From assembly GCA_002682825.1 (NCBI GenBank), contig NOKP01000017.1:868001-932000 (forward strand): 64,000 nucleotides of DNA. Reading direction: 5' to 3'. The position numbers were made by a program, and so were the translations under genes. Numbering within the stretch: the first letter of the stretch is position 1; the number at the start of each line of letters is the position of its first letter. Source of the stretch: Neonectria sp. B-13 (lineage: Eukaryota > Ascomycota > Sordariomycetes > Hypocreales > Nectriaceae). The notes under the pieces are model-generated. The model saw only the letters and a list, made by a program, of their open reading frames with translations, was not told the DNA's origin and searched no databases. Shown here piece by piece: positions 1 through 10,984 of the stretch.

Positions 1-3000
1 AGTCTTGAGGCGTTGAAGTTCTGTCTGCACACTCTGATATTCGGAACTCTCACGCCAGACCTGATGCCAATCAGACTCGGTGGAAGATCCGGGGGCGGCG
101 CCAATAGCTCCGAGCATCCATTCCGCAGGGTTCTCATCAGCGGGACAGCTAGGAGCGCCGTGTCTCTCAAAATAGGATACAAGAGTCTCCGAATTCTGTC
201 CGATGTCGCCGAAGTAAACGGTGCGACCTCCCTTTGCGAGAAACAGGAGGCGGTCGAATCGCTGGAACAGCATAGCGGAGGGCTGATGGATAGTGCAGAG
301 AATGGATTGGCCGGCCTTAGATAATTTTTCGAGGAGGTCGAGAATAGCCCAAGATGTCTGCGAGTCAAGACCAGAAGTAGGTTCATCCACAAACAGAAGA
401 AGAGGAGGCTTGGCAGCTAGCTCGACGCCAATGGTAAGGCGCTTTCGCTGTTCAACATTGAGACCCTCGCCCAGAACTCCCACCACAGCGTCGGCATACT
501 CTTCCATATCGAGGAGCTTGATGACTTCATCGACGTAGGCCAGCTTTTCAGCTTTCGGGGTTGTAGCAGGCTGGCGAAGAAGAGCGCTAAAAGCCAAGGC
601 TTCGCGGACTGTACTTGTCTCAAGGTGGAGATCCTGCTGCTGAACGTAACCGGTCTTGCGTTGGAACGAGGCATCGCGAATCTTCCCGTCGACTAGCATC
701 TCGCCGGTGATGACACCCATCGAGACACGATCAGCGAGACAGTCTAGCAGTGTGGTCTTTCCAGCTCCAGAGACTCCCATGAGAGCAGTGAGTGTTCCAG
801 GCTTGACCCAGCCATCAACGTGGTCCAGGATTCGCCGCGGTTCGTTCTTGATCTTGATATCGTAGCAAACATCGTTCCAGTGGAAAACGCTAGTTGAGCC
901 CTGAATGATACCATCATCACTGCTATTTCCACTAGTCTTCTCTGCCATCGCGATGGGCCTAGACACGGATGTTTCAACGTCGCTGGTGATCTTTGAGGCA
1001 GCGGGCAGATTTCCACGGCGGAAGATGAGGACCTCGCCCTTGGACTTCTTGGCGGAGATTAACTCGGTGGCGACGATGTAGGTGAAATGGAAGAAGATGA
1101 CGAAACCAATGAGGATACCGACGTTGCGCCACTTGTGACTGGCATAGTACTTGTATGCCAAGTTGATGTAGTCGTCTCCGTTGACAGTGGCTACACCTGT
1201 CACAGCGCCGACAGCGTTGCAAGCGCGGTTGTCGGACCCGACATCCTCGTAGCCAGGGATGGCTGGGCTAGGGACAAATGAGGCACAGGTGAAGTTGCGA
1301 TTATGAAACTCGTTGATCATCAGGGCTTCGAACCCGTATCCGACGGGGTCGATGTAGTTGATCCAGCGGCACCATCCAAGCATGTAGTCGACTGGGATCA
1401 CGAAACCAGTGAAGATTACCAGGGCCAGAATGAGGATAGATGCGGGAACCATTGCCTGGGATAAGGTCCGGGAGACGGATGCACTGGATGTTGTTAGCAT
1501 GGCCTGATAGATGGCTTTGATAGACAGCAACTTACATTGTGCGAAAGATACCCGACATGGCCAACACCATAAGGAACGTAACAAGCAGGAAGAAGAAGAA
1601 GTTTCCAGGCTCGCGGTTGAGGTTCGACATAAAATACATGATCAGATTGTAAAAGATGGTGTTCAAGATCTTGTAAGGCATGTCGACCATAATGGACGAA
1701 AAGGCTTCGGCAGATGGATGATAGAAGGCGTAGCGGACATGTTTTTCCACAATTGAACGTTGAGCATACTGCGTCAAGATTTCGAGGGCACTAGCAAAGG
1801 CGTTGGACAAGATGGCAACGAACAAGACGGCGCTACGGTTGTAGAAACTCGCTGTGGTTTCATCCATGTTGTAAAAGAGAGACGAGATGATCAGTGCCAG
1901 TGCAGAGTTGGCTACAAGCATGGTAATGGTGAGGCTGGGATCTCCAAGCAGGCGTTTCCAACCTCGCCAGAGGCAAAGCATGATCTGCTGGCCATACGAA
2001 AGAGTAAAGGGCGACTTGAGACGTTGGCCTCGGGCTTGGGTCGACATCTTGTGCTCGCGGAAGGCGTCGGCGTCGGATCCGTTGACGGGGTGCGCGTGCT
2101 TGTAGTCCTCGATCTCCTCCTGGAGAGCTTTGTACTCGGCGCTCTGCTTCCAGCACAAAGCAAACTCGTCGGGCGTTCGCGGGGCGCGGCCTTCGAAGCC
2201 GGGTCGGATGACGCGCTCAGAGGGGGCCGTCATCGAGGTGAGGAAATCAGGCGTTGTCTGACGGGCCGGGCACTCGAAGCCAAGGTTGATGAAGTATTCG
2301 CGGGCCTTGTCTGCGGGGCCGAAGAAGATCTGGCGGCCTTCGTACAAGACGAGAGCCTTGTCGAACAGGTCGTAGGCGCTCTGAGGGGCCTGGTAGATAG
2401 ACACGGCACAGGTCTGGCCGAACAGCTCGGACTGCAGCCTCAAAGTCTTGCAGAATTCAATGGCGTTGGCAGAGTCGAGGCCTCGGGTGGAGTTGTCCCA
2501 GCATTGGAAGGGCGCGGTGGAGAGAGTGGCTTCAGCGATAGTCACACGCTTCCTCTCGCCGCCGGAGACACCACGAACATACTCGTTGCCCACACGTGTG
2601 TTCACAGTGTGGCTGATGCCGTACATGGCCATGACAACATCTCGCATGTGATCACAGAACTCAGTGGCGGTGACACCAGGGGGCAGAGTTCGGGGACATC
2701 TCGCACGAGACGCAAAGGTGAGGGTCTCGCCGACGGGAAGCATGGGGAAATGAACGTCGACTTCGGCCGTGTAGATAGCCTCACCCTTGTGCTGGTGGTG
2801 CATCTCCTCTGCGCTCACGCCCTGGTAGTTGAAGTATGTCGCGTCATCGACGTAGATGCCGTTGGTTTCGCCAGAGATAGTCTTGAGGAAGGTCGAGCAT
2901 CCAGCTCCAGGAGGGCCGAGAACGACGAGCATCTCACCAGACCGAACGATGCCGTCGAAGTTGTCGAGGATGTCGATGCGTCTCTTGCTCTCGGTCTTCA

Positions 3001-3520
3001 TGGCCTTGCGCATCAAGCTGGGAACCTCAAGCCAAACGTTGCCGACGTCTTTCTGATAGTCGGTCTCGGCGCCGTACCCAAACACGTTCATGTTCTGGAA
3101 GCAGAGTCCTGTGCGACGAAAGCCAGCACCTTGCTTGTCCACCATGTGGGCGAGAGACTTTGCCCATGCACGAGCGTTGAACTTTTCACTCAGCGGGTTC
3201 AATGGAGAGTCCGGGTCGTTGCTCTCAAACGGCGATTGCGTAGGGACTCTGCCAAGCGAATGGTTGGTGTACTGTCGGGCGAGAGTCTGAACGAGAGACT
3301 GCCGACGCTCCATCTCCGTATCGTTTCCATCGTCGTCGGCCGATTCATTGGTGTCTGCACTCGAGTTCTCGGCAGCAGACTTGTGAGAAGGAACACCATC
3401 GTGATTGACTTTGCCATCTCCATCAGAAGCCTTGCCAAGAGGGGGCGGGGTGCCGGTTGTGCTGTCGACATAGGTATTGTAGCTCCCAACAGGAGACCCC
3501 GGGGGCTGGGGTTGGGCCAT
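1..3520 (-). CDS. PDR-type ABC transporter (ABC-G full-size, partial)
   Basis: Plasma-membrane efflux pump of the pleiotropic drug resistance family, expected to export xenobiotics or antifungals using ATP. Two exons are visible: 3520-1536 and 1483-1, with a 52-bp intron (GTAAGT donor, GCTAAC branch, phase 2). The reading frame runs off the window start, so about 1,150 of the usual 1,450-1,500 residues are present. The first nucleotide-binding domain has the PDR Walker A variant GPPGAGCST (about residues 202-210, Cys replacing the usual Lys) and the signature VSGGERKR. It is followed by the first membrane domain. The second nucleotide-binding domain has a regular Walker A (GVSGAGKTT, codons just below 780) and a degenerate signature LNVEQRKR. 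This asymmetry is normal for PDR proteins. The start at 3520 opens a long, Ser/Asp-rich cytosolic N-terminus typical of the family. Missing: the last membrane domain. Confidence 0.95.
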
Positions 3521-5977
3521 GATGGGCGAAGTGAGGCTGGCAATCGAGGCGTGTTGCGAATGGGCTTGTCGAAGAGGTATGGAGTTGAAGTTGCCGAAGA
3601 AGTGAGCAGACGCAAAGTGGGATCGCGGGGCGGTGATATCAAAGACGACTTGAAGCTGGCTTCCTTCTGGGCTGATGCGAATTGCCTTTTGGACGTTCCC
3701 GTTTGCTCTGGGCTCTGGGCTTAAGTATCTGTCACAGAGTGTCGCTCACGGGATTGTGTCCTGGCTCGTACCAAGAAGAAAATGAGTGAATGCTGATCAA
3801 GGGCTTCGAGGTGAAGATTGATCGGGGGTTGAAGATGGCGAGATATTTTTGGTGGGAGATTCCAGGCTAGATATTATACCAGTACTGGGACGGTACGGAC
3901 ACTTCACTCGTCCGCCGCGTCGGGAACTCGAGTGGGCCGTGCTAGGTGCTACGCAATCGATATCCATCTTTTCCATCTTGCTGTCCATCTAGGGGAGAGA
4001 TTGTAGGTAGATGCTCCGTCTCGGACTCCTCAAGGACCCCGGGCCAACACTCCGCACAGCCTTCAGTTTGTGGGGACTGGGTGACAAGCTGCTTCGGCAG
4101 TGTGATTCGCAGCAAGAAAGAATACGAACTCGATCTGTTGGCCCGAGAGAGCCGGGTGCTTATCAAAGATCCCGATTTATATGGCTAGTTACTTTCGATG
4201 GGCGAAGTGTGGTAGTGTAAGCCGTTGGACTGGACGACAGAAGCACGCACTTTGACGACCAATTCAACATGATTAATATCACAAATAATTCGGTAGCAAC
4301 TTTAGTAATTATTGAGACTAAAAGCAAGAAGCCTAAGTAAAAGAATCCTCCCAGTTTGAGAGCGAGTGCACTGGAATGCCACCAACAACGCCAAGTTCTG
4401 ATGTGGCCGGTGGTGGCCTGATATAAGTTTGGACGAGAGTTGTTGGAATAAACCACCCGACTTAAGTTGGGGATTTGGTGGTTCTCGGAGACTGAGCTCG
4501 GCCAAAGTGGGTCCAGCCCCGTGCATGAAAGGAGGTGACATCATGCTGGGACAGCTAGTCGAACCCGACAGTCCGTGAGACTCGGAGTAAAAGAGGGCCC
4601 CGTCGTCCGAGATGAGAGGCCGAAATCACGTTCATGCCGGACTGTGTGGCCTTGAAGGAGCCCGAAGAGGCTGCTGGAAGGGCTGACGATAAATAAGCAT
4701 CTAGCCGCCACGGAATTTGTTTATCAAAAGATGACATGTTGTGAGAGCTGACTAGATTGTACACCCGAAGCACTTACATGGACCCTTCAAGAGAAAGCAA
4801 AAGGCGAACATGGCTAATTACAAGACAAGGTGAACAGCAGGTTATTTGTCCCCAAGTCCGAACGTACTAACATACCGACACTGCTGCTTGTCCCTCAAGG
4901 CCTTGATACTTGAACAAGCTTTCTCCAGCCATACAGCTGAAGAAAGGGGCGATATCCCAGAATACAAAGCATGAAAATAACATTAAATGCACCTTATTCC
5001 TCGTACAAAATAGTCACAATGATTGGTAAATGGAACATGCAGGGGAAAACCTCAGCCTAAGGGGCTTGTTTTGGTCGGGACTAGCCCACACAAACATGGG
5101 GGCGGGATAAACCCACACAACATGCGCTGTTGTGGCAAACCCACACGGACAGACGGGAGATTCAACGTTTCCGAAAGTGATAAGGCACGAACTGGGAGCA
5201 CAAGAAAAACTCGGCCGAACAACATCCGTGTCTTTTTCTGGCGATCCCTTGGTCCACTACCTCATTGACCAGTTGTTTGACGTTTCCGGTTTTGCCAAGT
5301 ATCATGTGACTGTTACAACAAACTTGCAGCATAATGGCGTTATCCCGGTGGGATGGTCTCCATTCCTTGTTCTGGCATGGTCTGATGGATGAGTAAGGCG
5401 TGAGACTTTTAACTACCTCAACATTGGGAAACGGCCTTACCCGGGAGCCTCGTTCTTGTCATTAGGTGGAGGATCCGACTTGCTACCTTTCCTCTCCCAC
5501 ATAGAAGATTTCGAGTTGATTCCCTAGAATCGTTGACAAGACAATGGGATCCTATTCATGTCCTGATCGTCGAATCCAAGGGCACGTTTAATCGTAGATT
5601 TGCTACTGTTGTAAAGCAACCATCTCGCGATGGCGTGCATACATGAAATTTGATTGACCATGCACGTTTCCCGCCCTTGGGAACAAGTACAACCTATTGA
5701 CTAGTCAACGTAGAGATTGTTACAGGCAAAATAGATATAGGCGACGTTTGTATATTTAGTTCCCAATATGTCTAAAGAGTGATAATAGTATGTGACTCAT
5801 GTTCATGTGTATGCCTTGCTAAGGATTGTCGTAAAAAGACCCCAAAAGAACCAGCCTAACGCTCATCCAATAATATCCAATCCGGCACCGCAGTGCAAAA
5901 GTAGTCCCAAAAAGAATCAAAGAGCGAAGAAGAATCGTAAGTCTGTACTGCCAATCCATCACTTAACCAACGGAGAC
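3521..5977. other. Intergenic, 2.4 kb, no gene seen
   Basis: Promoter side of the ABC transporter (3521 to about 4200), then sequence in which the open frames are short, lack recognisable domains and show no coherent splice pattern. Apart from the 3905-3934 inverted repeat I see no feature. The stretch ends at the 3' side of the But2-domain gene. Confidence 0.6.
3905..3934. promoter_or_regulatory. Imperfect inverted repeat upstream of the ABC transporter
   Basis: CACTCG at 3905-3910 and CGAGTG at 3929-3934 form 6-bp arms around a GC-rich core holding CCGCCGCG. It lies about 390 bp upstream of the ABC transporter start. Zn2Cys6 regulators of PDR pumps bind CGG/CCG-containing palindromes, so a binding site is possible. 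There is no direct evidence and short palindromes occur by chance. Confidence 0.25.
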
Positions 5978-6535
5978 CTAGGTGTAGAGGATTCTGGGGC
6001 CGGCAAGGGATGGGTTCCAGGAGATGTAGTCGTTGTCGTAGACTCCAACAAGCTCAAAGGCCTCCTTAGTGCCCGGGGCCTTGCATGGCGTCTTCTTGGT
6101 CAGGTAAGCACTGTAGGTGGCGTCCCAGGTAGCAGTCTTTCCGAGAGCAGCGGAGAGACGGCCAAGATGGTTGTTGCGGCCATTTCCGGGACCCCAGCCT
6201 GTGGTAGGTCCTGGGGCCGGGCTGAGACTCGTGTAGAGGTCGAGCTTGCCGCTGCCAGTCAGAGTTGCCCCGTTGTTGAGGTAGAAGGCGAACTGGCATT
6301 GCTTGCCGGCAGAAGCACTAGGGTAGGTGAAGGTCAGGAGGGCCGTGATGTCGTTGCCATTGTTGCTGTCCGACTTGGACACCACGCCTCGGTTGGTGGA
6401 GGATATGGCGCCGTTGCGCACGTTGTACTTCCAGAGAGCCGATGGTGTGAAGTATGGTGCAGCACGGGACTCGAGGGGGGCTGCCAGGACGGAGGCGGTA
6501 GCGAAGACCGCTGCGAGGATAGTCTTGAACATCAT
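5978..6535 (-). CDS. Secreted But2-like domain protein
   Basis: Single-exon protein of 185 residues. The N-terminus (MMFKTILAAVFATASVLAAP) is a clear signal peptide, with likely cleavage after the Ala-Ala-Pro region. The mature part has the look of the fungal 'ubiquitin 3 binding protein But2, C-terminal' family: FTYPSAS, KQCQFAFYL, a GWGPGNG turn and a C-terminal YDNDYISWN strand. Function of these secreted fungal proteins is unknown; cell-surface or wall roles are only inferred. An in-frame ATG at 6592 would add 19 residues (MQSHPHLTAYFF...), but starting at 6535 places the hydrophobic core right at the N-terminus, so it is preferred. Only two Cys are present in the whole protein. The family assignment is from memory of conserved blocks and should be read as probable. 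Confidence 0.75.
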   Translation of the reverse strand: MMFKTILAAVFATASVLAAPLESRAAPYFTPSALWKYNVRNGAISSTNRGVVSKSDSNNGNDITALLTFTYPSASAGKQCQFAFYLNNGATLTGSGKLDLYTSLSPAPGPTTGWGPGNGRNNHLGRLSAALGKTATWDATYSAYLTKKTPCKAPGTKEAFELVGVYDNDYISWNPSLAGPRILYT

Positions 6536-8661
6536 CTTGAAGAGGAGAGAGATGGTAAAGAAGTATGCGGTAAGGTGAGGATGTGATTGCAAGATGTAGT
6601 AATGTTGGGTTGGTGTGTGATGGTTATGAGTGTGCCGATGATGGAGGAAAACATCAACTTACCAAGACTCAATGCTTCTTATATACTTGAAGCATCGCGC
6701 ACAAAGTATAGAAAGAGGTGGCGCCCAGCTCGTATCGCGGTGCTTAGGACAAGGCATTCTTGGACCAGCCCGCGTTCTCGAGGTGGTGATGGTTTGAAAA
6801 TAGCATCGGCTTCACACCAAGTCTGCGCTTTAGACAGCTGCACCGCCCACGAGGCAGCTCCAGCCTCCACCACAAATCCGCCGCAGCGAAAACCAGACAC
6901 CCGTAGAGAGTGCTAGATGCGGGGGAGGATAACCTCTCGTAGGGCATCCAATGACGAGCTAGCGGCGTCATGCTCTGCATCTAGACTGCGGAATCGAACG
7001 GAGAGCACCACGGCAGATGGACAAGACTAGTCCCTTTGAGGTCGTGCATGGCGTTCAGCTGAGAGCGGCAGGTAGAGTTCCAGCTAATCGAGTCTGGCGC
7101 GGCGTCTGCACAGTCCACATTGAAGCATCACGAGCTCCCGGTCGGTGGTTGCTTAGCTCTTCAGCTGGTGGTGGCTTAGTCGGTTTTCGGCGTGTCATTG
7201 GTAGAACGGGGACACGCCAACGCTTGCCCAGGACACAATTATTCAACAATGAGGCGGAGATGGAGATGGCCTCAGTCTAAAGTCCTACGTCTAAATAAAG
7301 CTTCGTTGGAGGCTTGGTGGTGTCATTGTGCGACATTTTGACTACTCGATTTTAGCACTGAATCGTTATCGTTCTCAGTAATCGCTTATTGAGACAGCTG
7401 GCAAGGCTGCCCATTTGATCAGACACACCAATAGTATTGTCGAGTAAAAAACAAGGTTATTGCACTTGTCGTTGAATGTAGGCCGTTTTCGCTTCTATTT
7501 TAGTCTGTTATCTCACAGCCATTCGACGCTGGGACGAGGCATTCCCTCGATCATCACCCACACAAACGTGCTCGGACCGGGCTTTTCTCCTCCAAGGTCC
7601 AAGAGTCTTGGTATTCGATCTAGAGTTGCTACTCTTGAGATGTTTATGTTTTGAACTCTGTGGAAACACTGCACTCATTGACATTCCTTTAAGTCATTGT
7701 CGCTAGGGCTGACTTGAGTCGCGGAAGGCGGTACCAACTACCCGTGCAATGACAATGCATTGTTACACAGACACTGTCTCGTGATGAGGACTTGCTTTTC
7801 ATTTTGCATTTTATCTTCAATCACCGGGCGTCATTCTGCCTTGGTCTAGTGATCGCTGCTCAGCCTCGATGGACCTCTCACGAACCTGTTGTGCAGCCAC
7901 ACCAGCTCATCTCTGTTCTCTTACTCCCCCATCGCTTTTATGTGCATCTGGGTGACTGTTGTTCTCAACTGTCGAATTGAGCATAATTAACCGCGTGTTT
8001 TGGATTTATATTTCTGGCAGTTTTCAAGGTTATTATTTGCAGAGCCAAATTCAGTCATCTCTCTCTTGGTTAACCCTGCCTCCCTAAAGACAAAGCATTG
8101 CTTATCAGCCACGCCATTCTCCAGCTTCTCGAGTATGAGATAGCAAATGCCTGATGCACTTGACGGATCTGGATTGTTGCGGGGTCTTGATCACGGTGTG
8201 CTACATGAAACAGGGCCACACAGGATTTTAGCGTAGGATCGTGGTGTGTTTCTGAGGGAGATTCCGAGGACGATGCCAGTGTTTCAACCTCTAAGCAGGG
8301 CTCCTGATGGCGAACAGGCCCCGGGTTGTTTTATCGACATCTTTCAAGCGTGCCTTCGGTGTTGGAATTAATATATTCGGCGTGACTATCTCGCTCTGGC
8401 GTCCACGAGCTGAGCCCACTATGATAGCACGCTGTCTTAGGGCGGACAGAGAAGTAATTCGCGGTCCTGAAAATGGAGCTCATTTGCAGCAGTTGCGATG
8501 ATTTATCAACATCGTTTGCCCGAGCCTGCACTGGTGACTCCTTGATGTAAATTTGTCTTCTTTCTGTCATTTCTTCTTCACTTCAAGTCACCTTGACTTA
8601 GTCGCTCCTTTTGCTCGAACATTGCTGGCCTTTGTATTTCTATTATTTCCATTTGTCCACC
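6536..8661. other. Intergenic between divergent genes, 2.1 kb
   Basis: Shared upstream region of the But2-domain gene (minus strand) and the DUF4185 gene (plus strand). The open frames present are short, have no recognised domain, and no exon chain can be built. Apart from the TATA/inverted repeat at 6672-6695 I see nothing. Confidence 0.6.
6672..6695 (-). promoter_or_regulatory. TATA-like box inside an inverted repeat
   Basis: ATGCTTC (6672-6678) and GAAGCAT (6689-6695) are perfect 7-bp arms flanking a 10-bp TATA-like spacer (TTATATACTT on the + strand). It lies about 140 bp upstream of the secreted But2-domain gene. The position suits a core promoter; a role for the inverted repeat is inference. 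Confidence 0.4.
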
Positions 8662-9886
8662 ATGGCGCCATTCAAATTCATCAGAGCTCTCGCCCTGGCT
8701 GGCCTTGCCCGCGACCAGGTCGACAATACCCAAGCTACAGGCACAAGCCCGATCGGCGACTTTACTGTAGATTTCCTGGGTAACCAAGTCGCAGACAACA
8801 GCTGCAGCCACCGCGACTTGGGCTTCACGGGTCATCTGCAGGGCAAGTGGTTCGCTGTCCACGGCGACACGCTGTGGTGTGCTGGCGGCGTCAGCGACCC
8901 TGCCAAGGACCCGGACGGCTTTCACGGCATGGTCCGCGATTCGGTTTCAGCACTGACAGATGACGCTCTCATGGTTCACGACTTGAACCTGAACAGTGAT
9001 GGCCCTGTGGCGCATCAGGACCAGTTCGTGCCCTACAACGAGACGTGGGGTGAGACGAACATGTTTGGGTTTGGCGGTACGAGTATCGTCGAGACGGATT
9101 ACACCAGCGGAACTGGGGCTGTCTACTACCTCGTGGTAAGTTTATGCCGTTTCTTGTGCACGAAATCGAACAACTACTCACTCTCTCTGTGCTCCAGAAC
9201 GACGCGGAGAATTACAAAGGTGCTGGCATCGCCAAGGTCAAGCTCGTCGACGGCGCGCCCAGCGTCACGCAGCGCTTCGGAGATAGTGGTTGGTGGTGGA
9301 ACGGAGACTCGATGCCCAAGTACGGCGACGTCGCAGCGTATCGAGACATCCACAGCGACTACATCCATGTCCTCGGCAACCCGCCAAACAGCGTGTCCGG
9401 GTTTCCCGATAGCTCATACGTCTATCAAGCGCGCGTAAAAGCGGCGGATGCGTTTGACCTCGGCAAGTATGAGTACTGGTGGGGTCGGGAGCAGGGCTGG
9501 AAGGCCGATGTTCTCACGACCTTCAGCTCCGAGACGGCCGTCATGTGGGGAGTTGGCCAGGGACAGATTGTGTACAACACACACTTCAAGACGTATATTT
9601 ACGTTCACCTTGGTAAGCCATAGCTTTGTTGGTTTTCCACTTACAGTTTAGGAACTGGACTAATATGCCTTATTCCTTAGGCGATGCTACTGTTTACCTC
9701 CGCACCGCCCCGAGCCCTGAGGGTCCGTGGACGGCAGACAAGGAGATATTCACGGCGACGCCCATCGACAACGGCCTTGTGTATGCGGGTCTAGCATACC
9801 CGCACTTGGATACGTCAGGCAAGACTCTCAGCATTGGGTTTACGAACAACAACCATATCCAGGTCATCAAGGTCACCTTTTCGTAG
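8662..9886 (+). CDS. DUF4185 domain protein
   Basis: Three exons: 8662-9135, 9198-9612 and 9681-9886, joined in phase across 62- and 68-bp introns, giving 364 residues. The start has a near-ideal context (CACCATGG). Residues 1-20 contain a short hydrophobic run (FIRALALAGLA) that may be a weak signal peptide. The body carries features of DUF4185, a beta-propeller-like family related to glycoside hydrolases: HGDTLW near residues 68-73, many aromatic strands (GWWWNG, EYWWG) and repeated blade-like segments. The enzymatic activity, if any, is unknown; carbohydrate binding or cleavage is the usual inference. Spacing from the next gene is 1.1 kb, so there is no sign of co-regulation with the transporter downstream. 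Confidence 0.8.
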
Positions 9887-10984
9887 GAAGAGACTGAACA
9901 TGGGGTGGTTTACATCAGCTCTTGGCCTCGGTCGATCACATGGCGTTTAAATCACCTTCTCAGACTCTGAACGTCCAAGCACGAAGTTGGGAAATGGAGT
10001 GATCCTCACTCTGGTCTTCAGCCCAAATTGTCCGCAATCAGTAGATGATACGGTGGAATCCTGGGACGATGCTACTAAGTGGCTGGCTGTAATTAACGCA
10101 TCAGGCAATATAAATTGTCTGCCACTATACCCACTGCAACGGCTTCCCCTCAACCCACGTCTCTTTTGAGATCCTCCGCGTTGTTCTTCAACCATAACCC
10201 ATGCGTCCATCTTTTAGCGATGTAACCATCACTAAGCAGCCACAGACCACTAACCGTGAATATCCTCTGGCGTAACCCTCACTTTTCATCCCATTGGACC
10301 TTGGTGGGCTGTTCCCCGCATGGTCCCCGGATAATCTAAACGAACATGCAACACAGGTAGTGAAATAATTGGTTGGCCCAACTTCGGAGGGCTTTCTTAG
10401 ACAAGGGACAAAACTCGGTGCCTAAACATACTTAAACCAGACCTCAAGGACTGCTAGCGTAGTGCTCGGCAGTGAGGTCGACGGGCTTCCGCAGTTTTCC
10501 GTCAACTGCCGTGCGACAACCCTTGAGCCGAGACACCTACCAGAGGTATTATCCTAACAAACCTCAGGTAGCCTTGGTGTACTGCACTCTCAAGGCCCCG
10601 CGCTGGGCATGCTACCCCGTGACCGAGGTTGGGTGACATTGCGAATCAGCTTATGAACATTGTCGGGATTGCCGACCACTTGCAGTGGCACTGAGACAAC
10701 AGGATCGGCGTTTGCTGTGAATCTGCCAACACAACCCCAGCTCTCACCAGACGGACTGAGGAAATGACACATGGAAGCAGATCTGGCCAGCCTCCGATGC
10801 CCGCCTTTTCATTGTGACGCAATGCAGTACATCTACCCCTCACCCGCTGTCTGCCTCACCTCATCAACAGAACAACTATATTACTCCCTCACCCACCCGA
10901 ATCATCTGGAGCTCAAGGATCTGGAGCTCAGCAGGTGTAACCCAACCCAGACCCGCTACCCCTCCAGGACTGATCAGCAACAAT
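9887..10984. other. Intergenic, promoter side of the sugar transporter
   Basis: About 1.1 kb without a supported gene. The last 150 bp is rich in C/T and CACCC-type motifs, as expected upstream of a fungal start codon. No TATA box or repeat stands out. Confidence 0.6.

Noticed and set aside
1760..3724. A 654-codon plus-strand open frame opposite the ABC transporter
   Set aside because: It is the mirror of a strongly biased coding strand; the minus strand has complete PDR motifs and a consistent intron, and the plus frame has no recognisable domain.
5792..6586. A 264-codon plus-strand frame opposite the secreted But2-domain gene
   Set aside because: Composition is Gly/Val/Glu-rich shadow sequence; the minus strand has a signal peptide and family blocks.
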